NCBI GenBank assembly: GCA_030374805.1
Contig: JARGSG010000211.1
Span: 372,001-436,000 of the forward strand
Length of the DNA: 64,000 nucleotides
DNA from: Gracilaria gracilis
Lineage: Eukaryota > Rhodophyta > Florideophyceae > Gracilariales > Gracilariaceae
Direction: 5' to 3'
Positions 1 through 9,218 of this stretch are shown piece by piece. Below the pieces are notes generated by a model that was given only the letters and a program-made list of their open reading frames with translations, did no database searches and had not been told where the DNA came from. The first letter of the stretch is position 1. Every line of letters begins with the position of its first letter. Position numbers and translations under genes: made by a program.

Positions 1-31
1 ATGTATCTTATGATGTGATTGTCAAAGGCAC

Positions 32-48
32 TGGCGCCAATTTCCCGG
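32..48. promoter_or_regulatory. E2F-like site upstream of the RAD18-like gene
   Basis: The sequence reads TGGCGCCAA followed directly by TTTCCCGG. Both halves resemble E2F/DP binding sites (TTTSSCGC and its complement). It lies about 80 bp upstream of the chosen ATG at 123, the usual distance for an E2F site, and a similar pair occurs upstream of the OB-fold-like gene at 7.6 kb. The motif is seen directly; S-phase control is inferred. Confidence 0.45.
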
Positions 49-122
49 GATTCGCCGTTTCGTTCTCTCAACCTCGCGTCTGCGCACCGGACCGTTCCCT
101 TTGGGCAGTTCCATTCGTCATC

Positions 123-1274
123 ATGGACAGTCGTTCACGTTCACGCTCGCGGCCGTCTTCGGATGAAAACAAGCTCATCCAGTCGCTCACGTTTCAGATG
201 ACCGAGCTCATCGAGTCGCACAGCTGCCTAATTTGTCACGAAATCCTAAACGCCCCTGTTCGCCTCCCGTGTACTCACCTTTTCTGCTCGCTGTGCATAC
301 GGCGCCATCTCTCCCGCTCTTCTACCTGTCCTCATCCCACATGTCCCACGGACTGCACAACGTCTGACCTTGATCCCTTGCGTCATTATGACGTCACTCT
401 GGAGAAGCTTCGAATTATGCAACGCACTTCCGTACCCGGTCTTAAACGGGTTCAATGCTCTTCGTTACCTTTACCGGGAAACCTTTCTCGCGCCACGCTC
501 GTGAATAAGTTGCGTTCCGTTGGATTGCAGACTATCGGCACTTTGGAAACTTTACAAGTTCGTTATCGGGAATTCGTGCTTCGCGTCAATGCTGCGTCAG
601 ACTCTGCGTTCGGCGCTCCCAAACACAAAGTCTTAGATCAAGTGAGGCGATATGAAGAGGCTCTTTCTGAACCGCAGCGAGGTTTGAATGGTTTCTCCGG
701 ACGCTCAGCACACCAACTTGTTGCTCAGCAGGGAGACAGTTTTGAAGAACTGGTGCGGAAGACTAAACGACGAAAGGATTTGCAAACACGAGCGAGTGCA
801 TCGCAAGATATCCCGCAAAGACATGAGAAAGAACGTGTAGAGCCTGCTGAAGGGGATAAGAAACCGGACAGCGGAGAAGAGAGCAAGGACGTGAAACAAG
901 ACAAGCCTAAGTTGCAAGGAACGAGTAATCCTCGAAAACGACCGCGCTCTGCAACCGCTCAAAGCCACTCTGCGGAGAAGGCCGTTGACGTACACATTGT
1001 AAATCTACCGCCTACGCTCGTTTCGTGTACTGAGGTCGCTCTCTGTTCTTCTGGAGTGAACATTCAGCCAGGGAAGTATTTGCCCGGTCAAACCCCTTCA
1101 AGTGTACAAAAGCTAACTCAGGTTACGCCACCTTCGGCTTCCAACCCCAATCTTACTGAGGAACAAATAGAAAGAATGCGTCGAAACAAAATGGCGGCGA
1201 TGGAACGTAGACGACAAAACAGTCAGCAGTATGTGCGACGCTTGCCCTTCAACGGCACTCAAGAAACACCTTGA
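123..1274 (+). CDS. RAD18: RAD18-like RING-SAP E3 ubiquitin ligase
   Basis: The 383-aa product has a RING finger at about residues 35-74 (C35, C38, C50, H52, C55, C58, C69, C74; the last pair has the loose spacing CPHPTC). A SAP-like DNA-binding helix pair follows at about 121-157, then a charged linker. RING plus SAP is the arrangement of RAD18, the E3 that ubiquitinates PCNA with RAD6 in post-replication repair. The C2HC UBZ4 finger normally found between RING and SAP is not visible. The C-terminus ends in a basic helix resembling RPA32-binding motifs (see findings). I chose the ATG at 123; the frame is open further upstream but only with a GTG start. E2F-like sites precede it. Another RING-SAP ligase remains possible. 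Confidence 0.75.
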   Translation: MDSRSRSRSRPSSDENKLIQSLTFQMTELIESHSCLICHEILNAPVRLPCTHLFCSLCIRRHLSRSSTCPHPTCPTDCTTSDLDPLRHYDVTLEKLRIMQRTSVPGLKRVQCSSLPLPGNLSRATLVNKLRSVGLQTIGTLETLQVRYREFVLRVNAASDSAFGAPKHKVLDQVRRYEEALSEPQRGLNGFSGRSAHQLVAQQGDSFEELVRKTKRRKDLQTRASASQDIPQRHEKERVEPAEGDKKPDSGEESKDVKQDKPKLQGTSNPRKRPRSATAQSHSAEKAVDVHIVNLPPTLVSCTEVALCSSGVNIQPGKYLPGQTPSSVQKLTQVTPPSASNPNLTEEQIERMRRNKMAAMERRRQNSQQYVRRLPFNGTQETP

Positions 1275-1417
1275 AGTTGAGCGTGTGCTTTACATACAAG
1301 CAGGTGCCGATTGTGTACATATAGATTGTAGGAGTATCAAAATTGTTAAGCGCTGAAGCGTAGCTATAGCCTTTTAGACCAATCGCTGTTGTACAGACCC
1401 TATGGTTGCTCATTCAC

Positions 1418-1491
1418 GCGTTCACGTTCACGCTCTGTTTAGACTGCGCCACAGGCGCAGTCTAAACAAGCGTGAACGAAGGTGTGAACGC
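1418..1491. repeat. Hairpin between convergent RAD18-like and ABC1K genes
   Basis: A perfect 15-bp inverted repeat (TGTTTAGACTGCGCC at 1436-1450 and its complement at 1454-1468) has a 3-nt loop. Imperfect outer arms built on GCGTTCAC and GTTCACGCT extend the stem to about 34 bp. It fills most of the 236-bp gap between the two converging stop codons. It could form an RNA hairpin in either 3' UTR, or be a small foldback element. Confidence 0.7.
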
Positions 1492-1512
1492 CTGTCTACG
1501 GCCAGTGATTGG

Positions 1513-3633
1513 CTATTCTTCTCGCCGCCTTCCGAATATGGCGTTGATCGTTTTGCGGAGCACCCTTATAGTATTCCGTTCTGCAATTGAACCAGCAACA
1601 GCACGCGAGGTTTCGAATACCTTTTCAGCCAGTAGTCGTTGCCTTTCCCTCCTTAGTTGTCTTGTTTGCGGTTCGTCATTGGCGAATGTGGACAGCACCT
1701 CTGGTGCACGCACTCGAATAAGCTTTGCCAGTTCGATCGCTGCCTCAACACGTCCCATGTCTACATCCTCTTTCGGAGGTGGAAGAAGACCATATGTTGC
1801 GTCAGAAAATCGCTTCAGAAGCGCAAGTTGAACGGCATCAGCTGTGTCTGCCAGCTCCAATTGCAAAGCTCGTCGAAGAAAATCACCCCGGTTGCTAACA
1901 GTGAAATCAATTACGCGGCTAAGGGCAGTATTGCTAACGCTGTCCAAGGGGGTTCCCTTCGAAATCGAAGAATCTCTAGCTCGTCCATTGCCGCCGGGTT
2001 CATCTTCTTGTGGTAGCGAAGAAGATCGAGTGCTCAACAACGAGCTGAAACGATTCCACCGAATGCGACCATTGTCTTCATCGATAAGTACATTCTCCAG
2101 AGCCTGTTGAAACACTGGGGAGTCATCCGTGAGGATGCGCTGAACAACATACGGGTACGATTCGTCCACAATCTTGAAGGTTGAATCTGTTTGTAGCGCA
2201 AATCCTTCCAGGATAGTTAATGAACGTATAATAAGGGTGAAGAAGACAGGAATACGGATAGGGGTTTTAAACGCAAGATCGCTCAAGTTATTCGTGAGTC
2301 GACTGAAAGAGAGGTCAGAGAGTGCGCTGCTTGTACTTGCCTCCCCGAAAGCAGTCGCAAGTAATGGTACAAGGGGCTCAGTCTCGGCGTCCGGTGGTAG
2401 AAACCCCAGTTTGACAAAGTCAACCGCAAGATTCTCGTAATCGCGGTTTATAAGGCGCACTATGGCGGCGATCAAGTTGTATCTCGTATCTTGTTCAACT
2501 TCCACACACATCCCAAAGTCGAGGTAACACAGCTTGCCCTCCTTCGTACGCAATAAGTTTCCTCCATGTGGATCTGCATGCACAAACCCTTTATCCAAGA
2601 GCTGTTGAAGACTGCAATTCACTCCAATGCGAATGAGCCTCTGCGCTTCTTCATTTGGCGTCCATGGTGCTTTGTCACCATCAATCCATTCCATAGTTAG
2701 AATCTTCTTTGTCGTCAGATTTCTGTGTATCTTCGGAACGATAACATCATCATTCGACTTCGCATACAAACGTTCAAATCTTTCACAGTTGTCTGCTTCA
2801 TTCACATAATCCAGCTCCTCCCATAGACGCGTTGCGAATTCGTCTACGATACCAACGAGATCGCTGCGCAACTTGAAACGTTTCTTGGCGTACTGAGCTA
2901 CTTTACGCAACACGTAAACATCAAGCGCCGCATCACGCTCGACTGTAGGTCGTTGCACCTTCACAGCAACACGCTCGCCGTTCTTGAGCTGAGCATAATG
3001 CACTTGACCCAGAGAGGCGCTCGCAACCGCTTCGACTCCAAACTCAGTGAAAAGGTCTGAGAGGTCCTTCAATTGCAGTTCCTCACAAACCATCTTCACC
3101 GCCACGTTGCCATCGAACGTACCTACGTCATCCACAAGCTTCCGAAGTTCGTTACTGTAAACAACACCTACAAGATCTGGACGATTTCCAACTGCTTGGC
3201 CAACCTTCAAATATGTTGGTCCAGCCCAGGTTAACAACCTTCGCAGTTGCTCCGCACGCATCATCGTTGTCTCTTGCTGGTCTGCAGCACCTCGCCACTT
3301 ATCCCATTTTCGCGCACGGAAGAACCAGATGAGAAACGGCACACCGATAGAAGTGATACGGATTAGTGCTGTGAATGGACGCGAATCATAGTACTTTGCA
3401 ATAGCAGCAGCATCATAGCGATTGAGTGAGAAAGATGTATCTAGGATTGCTGAAAGATCTCCTCGAAACAGGCGAGACAGGCGTGACACATCAGATCGAA
3501 GCAGGTCAAAACCTCGCTCCGCGGTTTGCCCTGACACAGATGCATAAGGTCGTCTTGGGGAAAGTCGAGAATAGTGTCGAGATGGTGCGACAGATAGGTG
3601 ACGGGTAAGGGGACGAGCGGTAATGAAAGCCAT
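1513..3633 (-). CDS. ABC1/ADCK-family atypical kinase (ABC1K), probably plastid
   Basis: The 706-aa protein carries the ABC1/UbiB/ADCK signatures: the KxGQ-type motif (YLKVGQAVGNRPDL), the Ala-rich loop ASASLGQVH, the ATP-binding lysine in RVAVKVQRP, the catalytic loop GFVHADPHGGNLL and the metal-binding LDFGM. Such kinases regulate prenyl-quinone metabolism and stress responses in plastids and mitochondria. The start at 3633 gives an N-terminus beginning MAFITARPL and rich in R, S and T, like a red-algal plastid transit peptide. The frame stays open to 4026, and an ATG at 3921 is an alternative start. A long C-terminal extension follows the kinase domain, as in plant ABC1Ks. It converges with the RAD18-like gene and diverges from ARMC6. 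Confidence 0.93.
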   Translation of the reverse strand: MAFITARPLTRHLSVAPSRHYSRLSPRRPYASVSGQTAERGFDLLRSDVSRLSRLFRGDLSAILDTSFSLNRYDAAAIAKYYDSRPFTALIRITSIGVPFLIWFFRARKWDKWRGAADQQETTMMRAEQLRRLLTWAGPTYLKVGQAVGNRPDLVGVVYSNELRKLVDDVGTFDGNVAVKMVCEELQLKDLSDLFTEFGVEAVASASLGQVHYAQLKNGERVAVKVQRPTVERDAALDVYVLRKVAQYAKKRFKLRSDLVGIVDEFATRLWEELDYVNEADNCERFERLYAKSNDDVIVPKIHRNLTTKKILTMEWIDGDKAPWTPNEEAQRLIRIGVNCSLQQLLDKGFVHADPHGGNLLRTKEGKLCYLDFGMCVEVEQDTRYNLIAAIVRLINRDYENLAVDFVKLGFLPPDAETEPLVPLLATAFGEASTSSALSDLSFSRLTNNLSDLAFKTPIRIPVFFTLIIRSLTILEGFALQTDSTFKIVDESYPYVVQRILTDDSPVFQQALENVLIDEDNGRIRWNRFSSLLSTRSSSLPQEDEPGGNGRARDSSISKGTPLDSVSNTALSRVIDFTVSNRGDFLRRALQLELADTADAVQLALLKRFSDATYGLLPPPKEDVDMGRVEAAIELAKLIRVRAPEVLSTFANDEPQTRQLRRERQRLLAEKVFETSRAVAGSIAERNTIRVLRKTINAIFGRRREE

Positions 3634-4081
3634 CTGACCGGAACATGCGGATGGGATTGTTGAATCACGATGGCAAAGCGAGTAAGGACGATGGCCACTT
3701 GGACCTTGCGGATGCCGTCGACATGCCCCAAGTCGTGGAGGTTTCCGGGACCGCTTGATCATTGCCATTCGGCATGCATTAAGGGACATACACCAAGATT
3801 GGGCGGCTGCATGTGCGTGCTCGAATGGCTCTCCCTGATGGATACGGGTCCTCACACAAACCCAGGCATGTGTGGCGGCAATGGTCCAGGGGTCATTGGG
3901 CCATGCTGCACCGTTTCGCATTGCGTCAGATCCGGCTTTCGGCAAGTTTTCATAAAAAATTGAAGAGTTCAAGTTCAAACTAAGTTCTGTTTCAAGATTC
4001 AAGTTGAAACTTCCAACCGATCGCAAGCCTTATCTCAGAACTTCGGTGATCAGTACGAAGGGAACTTGTATCTAGACGAGT
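3634..4081. other. Shared promoter region between ABC1K and ARMC6
   Basis: The gap separates two divergent genes and must contain both promoters. I see no clear TATA box. At 3963-4012 there is an imperfect repeat of TTCAAGTT-like units on an AT-rich background. If the upstream ATG of ABC1K at 3921 is used, part of the gap would be coding. Confidence 0.5.
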
Positions 4082-5665
4082 ATGGCTTCCAAACAGGTGA
4101 AACAGTCTACATTTGACGCAATTGTACGCGAGGGCATTCAGGACTTCGGACTTTCACCAGAAGAGGCAGTGGCGGATGCATGCGAGCAGTTACGAAAATC
4201 CGGTGTGACCGACTTCTCAAACTTGGATGTATCAGCACCGTCCGAAGAATCATCTGGGAGTCAAGCTTTTGAGTCATATGTGGATTCTATTCGAGATGCA
4301 TTGCAGTCCAGCAATCCATCAAATTTGATCCAAGCTCTTTCTACGTTGAAGTCGAATATAAGAGATAAAAGAGATGCCGCAAGTGCGGTATCCAGCGATG
4401 TCATTACCTCTTTGTCTCAATGTATGGAGTACAGTCTTAATTGTAATGGAACCCAAAAACTGGATGTGGTTCGACCTGTGAGCGAGCTTATTGTAACGTT
4501 TTGTGCCAGAGATGAATCTAATCGCTCAGCGTTTGTGAAACTAGCGAATGGGCTTGGAAACATGAAGTTGATGTTCAACTCACTGGTAGATCAAGGACAT
4601 GAGCAGAGTTCCGTTTTCGACTTCGAGACATGCACAGCGCTCGTTCAATCCATGTGCTGCATTCAACGCAATCACGAACACGTGAAACAGTGTTTTGCGG
4701 CAAACGACTCTTTGGATTGCTTGATTAAGTACTTCGAGAACGCATGTACAGGGGTTGTCGAAAATGCTGATGATGACTCGTCTGCCACAAAGCTCTTTGT
4801 AAAGCTTTGTTTCTATACGAGACAACTGCTATCACCGGATGATGCAACTGTCAAAGTTTCCGAAACTTTTAATCGAGCTCGTATCCTTGCGGGGGGCAAT
4901 ACCGTGACGGAAAGTGGACTACGACCCCTGACAACTTCATCTAATCTACTGGAGCTATTTTCGACGTTCATGGGACAAATACAAGCTTCCTCTTCATTCT
5001 CGAGCGCCACTAAACAACAGCTTCAAACGGAATGTATCGCCTGCATTCGTACATGTTGTGTTTCTGATGAGATCTGCTCCCAAATCATTAAGCTGAATCT
5101 TCATCAATCATGCATGGAGCTTCTGCAGCAATTTAGATCCGACGAGCACACCGTCAATGTTTCTGTAGGCCTTCTTCGCAACCTAGCTGGTCGAGACGAA
5201 TGCAAAACTCCCATTTTTGGAAGCATGACAGTCCTGACAGAAGTGGTGAAGCCACATCTAGGCACTTCATCAAAGATTTGCGAACAATATTGCGGCCTTC
5301 TTGGTAGTCTTTGTCTTCGGAGACCCGACCTTGCGAACAAGATAGTTAATACGGGTATGATAAAAACAGTCCTGGACGCGATGGAAATATACGACGATGA
5401 CAAGGGTTTACAACGAGTTGGGTGCCTAGCGGTACGCAATGTGTGTGCGAGGGATGTGGAGGCGAGGCGCCATTTGCGACAGAAAGGGCTTGCCGAGAAG
5501 CTCATCAGAAAGGCATGGAAGCGACATGCAAACTGTGACGATGTGGCGTATGCAGCGCTGAGAGATATGGATGTTCTCGAAGATAGGGAATTGCGTCGCG
5601 ATGAACGTTATACGATGCCTACGGGATTTTACAACACACCTGTCGTTCGTGAAAAGGGAACATGA
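4082..5665 (+). CDS. ARMC6: ARMC6-like armadillo-repeat protein
   Basis: The 527-aa protein starts with the conserved ARMC6 N-terminus (KQSTFDAIVREGIQDF, then SPEEAVADACEQL). The rest is a run of helical ARM-type repeats, including VSVGLLRNLAGRDECK at about residue 360 and GCLAVRNVCARDVEARR at about 445. ARMC6 is conserved from protists to animals; its molecular role is not firmly established, so I assign the family only. The length is near that of animal ARMC6. There is no signal peptide or membrane segment, so it is probably cytosolic or nuclear. No intron is evident. Confidence 0.85.
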   Translation: MASKQVKQSTFDAIVREGIQDFGLSPEEAVADACEQLRKSGVTDFSNLDVSAPSEESSGSQAFESYVDSIRDALQSSNPSNLIQALSTLKSNIRDKRDAASAVSSDVITSLSQCMEYSLNCNGTQKLDVVRPVSELIVTFCARDESNRSAFVKLANGLGNMKLMFNSLVDQGHEQSSVFDFETCTALVQSMCCIQRNHEHVKQCFAANDSLDCLIKYFENACTGVVENADDDSSATKLFVKLCFYTRQLLSPDDATVKVSETFNRARILAGGNTVTESGLRPLTTSSNLLELFSTFMGQIQASSSFSSATKQQLQTECIACIRTCCVSDEICSQIIKLNLHQSCMELLQQFRSDEHTVNVSVGLLRNLAGRDECKTPIFGSMTVLTEVVKPHLGTSSKICEQYCGLLGSLCLRRPDLANKIVNTGMIKTVLDAMEIYDDDKGLQRVGCLAVRNVCARDVEARRHLRQKGLAEKLIRKAWKRHANCDDVAYAALRDMDVLEDRELRRDERYTMPTGFYNTPVVREKGT

Positions 5666-6354
5666 TGATATCGTTGCCTTGTAGAACAAGAATGGACCAG
5701 GTTACAGATCTGAGGTCTCAGATATTTGTCACAGATGAAAGCTCTAACATCTGTTGTAGATCATACCCCACTTATCACCATGCATAGACGTCGCACGTAC
5801 CACAAAGCTCCCCACAGGTTCGACGATCATCGTTTCAATACGGCAGGCAATGGCACGGTCAAAATCCAAAATGCTTGTTAACAAGTTCCCGCTATCCATC
5901 AGCTTCGAAGTCGAACCGCTCGGATGTGAATGAAAAGCTTCCATTGCCGTTCGCGAGTTTAACTGGTGTCGTGTCATGCAAGGACAATCTTTTGCACAGG
6001 GGACTGTGATGGGTTTCGTGTTCTTCACGTTTTAGAAGCGGACGTTTAGAGACTGCTGTGCTCGACAGGTGTGCAGGGTTTCTATGGGTGATTCTTAGTA
6101 ACTGGCAGTGGCGTTTTGAACTCTTCGCGCATGCAATCTGGATACATGCAAAGAAAGAAGCACCATTGTCAGACCATTGCTATAGTTTTACCGAACACAG
6201 TGAAGGACACTAAGACAACCTTGAAGCAAAACAGGGGAAGGTGAAGGAAATCAGTACAAAGCTTGTGTGCCGAATGATCAACGAACACGGTCATGCAAGT
6301 ATTACGGCTGCATTCACTTCGATCCCCAAAAGATACGATGTGTGCCTTACAATC
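5666..6354. other. Intergenic region with one weak small ORF
   Basis: This 689-bp gap separates ARMC6 from the minus-strand coiled-coil gene. A minus-strand frame from an ATG at 5977 to 5744 would encode 77 residues (starting MTRHQLNSRTAMEAF). I recognise no family and cannot tell whether it is a gene, a 3' exon of the neighbour, or chance. No RNA gene or transposon is seen. Confidence 0.4.
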
Positions 6355-6903
6355 TCATGAGGCTGATGATAGGCAGCAACTAAAAACTCCATGGGTGTTC
6401 CTTGTCCTCCTCTGGCCCTCAGGAGCCGTGAATGACGAGGACCCATGAAGCTCGACACAATTCAGTACCTTGTGCACGCCGCTTCGATGGGATGGGTTGA
6501 TGTGGGTCTGAAGCGGTTCATATTTAACCTTCTTGCAGTTCAGGGATTCCTGTTGTCCAGCAACTTCTTGATTCCTTTTCCTACGCTTTCGCAGTTCATT
6601 GAGACGAACTTGGTGCTTTTTTGCAATTTCGTGTTCCGTGTTCTGTAATTCCCAGCCAAGCTTCACAATCGCCACCTGTTGTTTGGCGTGCTCGCTCCAC
6701 TCCTCATCGGAAACCTCAGGAAGGCTAATAATAGATTTCTTGTTCCTTTCGAAAGCTCGACGCTTTTGCTCCAGTTCAATTTCTAGGTGGGTCGCCTTGT
6801 CGAGCAGTGCGGCCTCTTCCTCGGACGCCAGCGACCTGCGAATTTCTTTGCATGTGAGAGGAGTGGTGGCGCCGCCGGATGAGGTTGACTGCTTGCTACC
6901 CAT
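6355..6903 (-). CDS. Hypothetical coiled-coil protein with N-myristoylation signal
   Basis: The 182-aa product is unrecognised. It begins MGSKQSTSSGG, which fits the N-myristoylation consensus (Gly2 with Ser6). Residues of about 30-115 are rich in E, K, Q, L and R and look like a long charged coiled coil, interrupted by a short acidic SLPEVSDEEW stretch. A basic patch (RKRRKRNQE) at about 110 could be a nuclear signal or bind membranes. The C-terminal 40 residues look unstructured. Base composition matches neighbouring genes. The ATG at 6903 is chosen; the open frame upstream has no ATG. Confidence 0.5.
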   Translation of the reverse strand: MGSKQSTSSGGATTPLTCKEIRRSLASEEEAALLDKATHLEIELEQKRRAFERNKKSIISLPEVSDEEWSEHAKQQVAIVKLGWELQNTEHEIAKKHQVRLNELRKRRKRNQEVAGQQESLNCKKVKYEPLQTHINPSHRSGVHKVLNCVELHGSSSFTAPEGQRRTRNTHGVFSCCLSSAS

Positions 6904-7439
6904 GAAGCTCAAGGCTCTACTAGAAAGGAGCTTGTTGTTTGGTATGGCTTCACAATCTCCCTCGTGACCAGGCGAGATCCCCCAGACCCTTTCAAATCAG
7001 ACCAAAATGTAGTGTTCGTTCCAGGTTGTCAGTTGTGAACAGGGGAGAGATACCTCTGTTTGCTATAGATATGTGTGGCGCCTTCAAGAAGGGGGGCCAT
7101 GCGACGAATCTGGGCCTGCCAGCGTCTAGCGTCTGTTGATAGCTAACGCTGTAAGTTTCTGCAGTGTACTCTCAAATCGCAGGGTTCGAGGTTCTCGTCT
7201 TCCCAGGTTCGGTCCGCACCTCGCCTTTGAGCACTCTCTAGAGGCTAGTAGGGCTATAATTCGGAGGAAGCCCTTTCCTAGCGCTGGTTCCGGTTGGTCC
7301 ATAAATACCCATACCAAACGGCACAACTCCACGTCGTTTGAGTCACAGAGCTGCTGATACTTTTGCTGTTTGTATCCTCCCGCTTTGAACGCGGCGCCGC
7401 CGGCACTCGCCGCGGGCCGCCCTCAGGTCTGACGTGAGC

Positions 7440-7450
7440 TACCAACGGTA
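7440..7450 (+). promoter_or_regulatory. TACCAACGGTA motif copy 1
   Basis: First of seven exact intergenic copies of this 11-mer. It reads CTACCAACGGTAGATAAG in context and lies about 340 bp upstream of the OB-fold-like gene. It resembles MYB-type sites (core AACGG) and is also a near-dyad, TACC-AAC-GGTA. Confidence 0.5.
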
Positions 7451-7627
7451 GATAAGTTTTCTAACTGTACAACGGCAGTTTCCGTTGGGTGAACAAGAAA
7501 TCCACTTGGCCCAATGATCACTTCATCGAGAAGATCTGGAAAACTGCCATTACAGCGCACGTGACTTGTGTGTGTACACGTACAGCTTGTATGTAAGCCT
7601 TTCATTCGGTCCCGCCGAAACGAAGTG

Positions 7628-7651
7628 TGGCGCCAACAATTTTGGCGCCAA
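7628..7651. promoter_or_regulatory. Paired E2F-type sites
   Basis: TGGCGCCAA at 7628-7636 is followed at 7640-7651 by TTTTGGCGCCAA, a perfect palindromic E2F/DP consensus. The pair sits 131 bp upstream of the ATG at 7782. In plants and animals such paired sites mark genes expressed at G1/S, which would suit a DNA-replication or repair protein. E2F control is an inference. Confidence 0.6.
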
Positions 7652-7781
7652 TTCAGCACGCGCCGTGCATGCCATGCATCCGAAACCCCTTTCGGCCAGT
7701 CTTGAGCACCGGGTTCTTCGGCAATACATCGTCCACAGCAGCTCCGCGTTCACCTCCCCGATTCCGGCGCCACGCCGTCCA

Positions 7782-9218
7782 ATGTCTTCCTTCATACTAG
7801 AAGCCCCCGTTTACGAAATCCAGAGGAAGCTCAAACGTAAACTTCCGTGGGGAAATGTGGCAGCCGGCCTAGTATCGCTGCTCGGTCGATATTCCACAGG
7901 TCTTTCATTGTCGGTCGCTTGCGACGAAATCCTTGCTCAAAATCAGTTCCAGCCGCAATCAGAGGAACAGTACACCCATCATCGTGCAGCTATCGTTCGG
8001 GTCACCGCAGAGCCACCTGAGATATGGCTCATTCAGTTGACAGATGGTCGATACGTCGCGTTCTACGCTCACTCGAAACTTCTCTCTCGCTTTAGACCCG
8101 GCGTGTCGTTTTTCTTCCCGTCGAAAGCATTGAGATTTGCATCCCATGAAGATGTTCAAGCCGAAGCTTTGGCGCTCGCTGGGAAGGCTTTGAGCTCATC
8201 ATCTGTGCTAAGTGCAGCTTTGGATGAGGGTGATCGTGCACGGAGTCCGGTGGACATTGCAAAACTGAATCACAACTCCAATAGACCTGTTGAAACATCA
8301 TCGAAGAACCCCGCATCCCTCCTTCCATCGCTTTCGGCTCTCGTCTTACCTATTGCCACCGTATTAATAGACCTGGATTCTCTGCCGGCGAACACGTTGA
8401 ACCTCACGGAACCAATTGAAAGCTTCACGTTGCAGCGTGTTTGGAACGAGCGGTCTCTCGCTCCGGGTTTCATTTTTGCCCGTGTTGTGCAAACAAGTCA
8501 GGAAAAGAAGCACATTAGAATACAAGACCACTCTTCGGACCCGTCAAACACACAGCCTTCAGTGTTATGGTTGTTGCATGAGCATCAATACTCGTATGCA
8601 GATATGGTTGAGGAAGGGTGCTTTGTGCTTCTTGAGAGACCCGCTGTGCAACCGAATGGCAACTCATTTTTTGTCGTTGCAAACGAAAACACTATTTGTT
8701 TTTACAGGAAGCCTTCTTCAGCGGTCAAGATCAACCTCTGGTCAGTTCCACTGGCAACAGTCATCGTACCTGAATCCCCACCTAAAAAGCGTCGACGACG
8801 CGATCCCGATCTTTCACAATCACTGACTCCTGTTGATTCTCGCGTTTTGGCTCGACTCTTGGAACCGCATCTGCAGAAGGAGTTGGTTGTAGTTTCTGAA
8901 GTAGAACGCCTACCAATCGTCGATGACGTACATCTTGCCGAGATTCAATGCCCTCAGAACGTGCTTATTCGCATTGGTGGTGCAGAAATGGTCAAGCGTT
9001 GTAAATCTATGTCACCTGGGGACCAGCTTTTGTTTGAAGGAGTACGATGGGTAGCAGCAAGTACTACTCTTGGAAGTCAGACATCGGCAGGATGGGCAGC
9101 GTCTTCTGTCCATAACATATCTGCTTTGAGTTCAGTTCTACGGTCTTTGTCCGCTGGATCGGTTTCCGGAGTCTATCGTCAAGTGAAAGCTATGAATTAT
9201 TTGGTAGAAGGCTGCTGA
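7782..9218 (+). CDS. Probable OB-fold nucleic-acid-binding protein, unidentified
   Basis: The 478-aa protein has no firm family. Three segments look like OB folds. At about residues 65-110, AIVRVTAEPPEIWLIQLTDG then RYVAFYA recalls the xLTDGxY strand of BRCA2 OB1. At about 220-290, FARVVQTSQEKKHIRIQDHS leads to strands ending FFVVANENTICFY, as in RPA-type OB folds. A possible third lies at about 370-420 (ending GDQLLFEGVRW). A basic KKRRRRD nuclear signal lies at about residue 330. E2F sites upstream fit a replication or repair role. An ATG at 7674 would add 36 residues. It could be a divergent BRCA2-, CST- or RPA-related protein. Confidence 0.6.
   Translation: MSSFILEAPVYEIQRKLKRKLPWGNVAAGLVSLLGRYSTGLSLSVACDEILAQNQFQPQSEEQYTHHRAAIVRVTAEPPEIWLIQLTDGRYVAFYAHSKLLSRFRPGVSFFFPSKALRFASHEDVQAEALALAGKALSSSSVLSAALDEGDRARSPVDIAKLNHNSNRPVETSSKNPASLLPSLSALVLPIATVLIDLDSLPANTLNLTEPIESFTLQRVWNERSLAPGFIFARVVQTSQEKKHIRIQDHSSDPSNTQPSVLWLLHEHQYSYADMVEEGCFVLLERPAVQPNGNSFFVVANENTICFYRKPSSAVKINLWSVPLATVIVPESPPKKRRRRDPDLSQSLTPVDSRVLARLLEPHLQKELVVVSEVERLPIVDDVHLAEIQCPQNVLIRIGGAEMVKRCKSMSPGDQLLFEGVRWVAASTTLGSQTSAGWAASSVHNISALSSVLRSLSAGSVSGVYRQVKAMNYLVEGC

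Larger units (their letters stand above)
6904..7781. other. Intergenic region upstream of the OB-fold-like gene
   Basis: No convincing gene. The segment contains one copy of the TACCAACGGTA motif (7440-7450), a short GC-rich patch at about 7390-7430, and two E2F-type sites at 7628-7651. It is the probable promoter of the gene at 7782. Confidence 0.5.

Noticed and set aside
3634-4026. N-terminal extension of ABC1K
   Set aside because: The frame is open, but the inner ATG gives a better transit peptide and the extension would fill the shared promoter. Not fully excluded.
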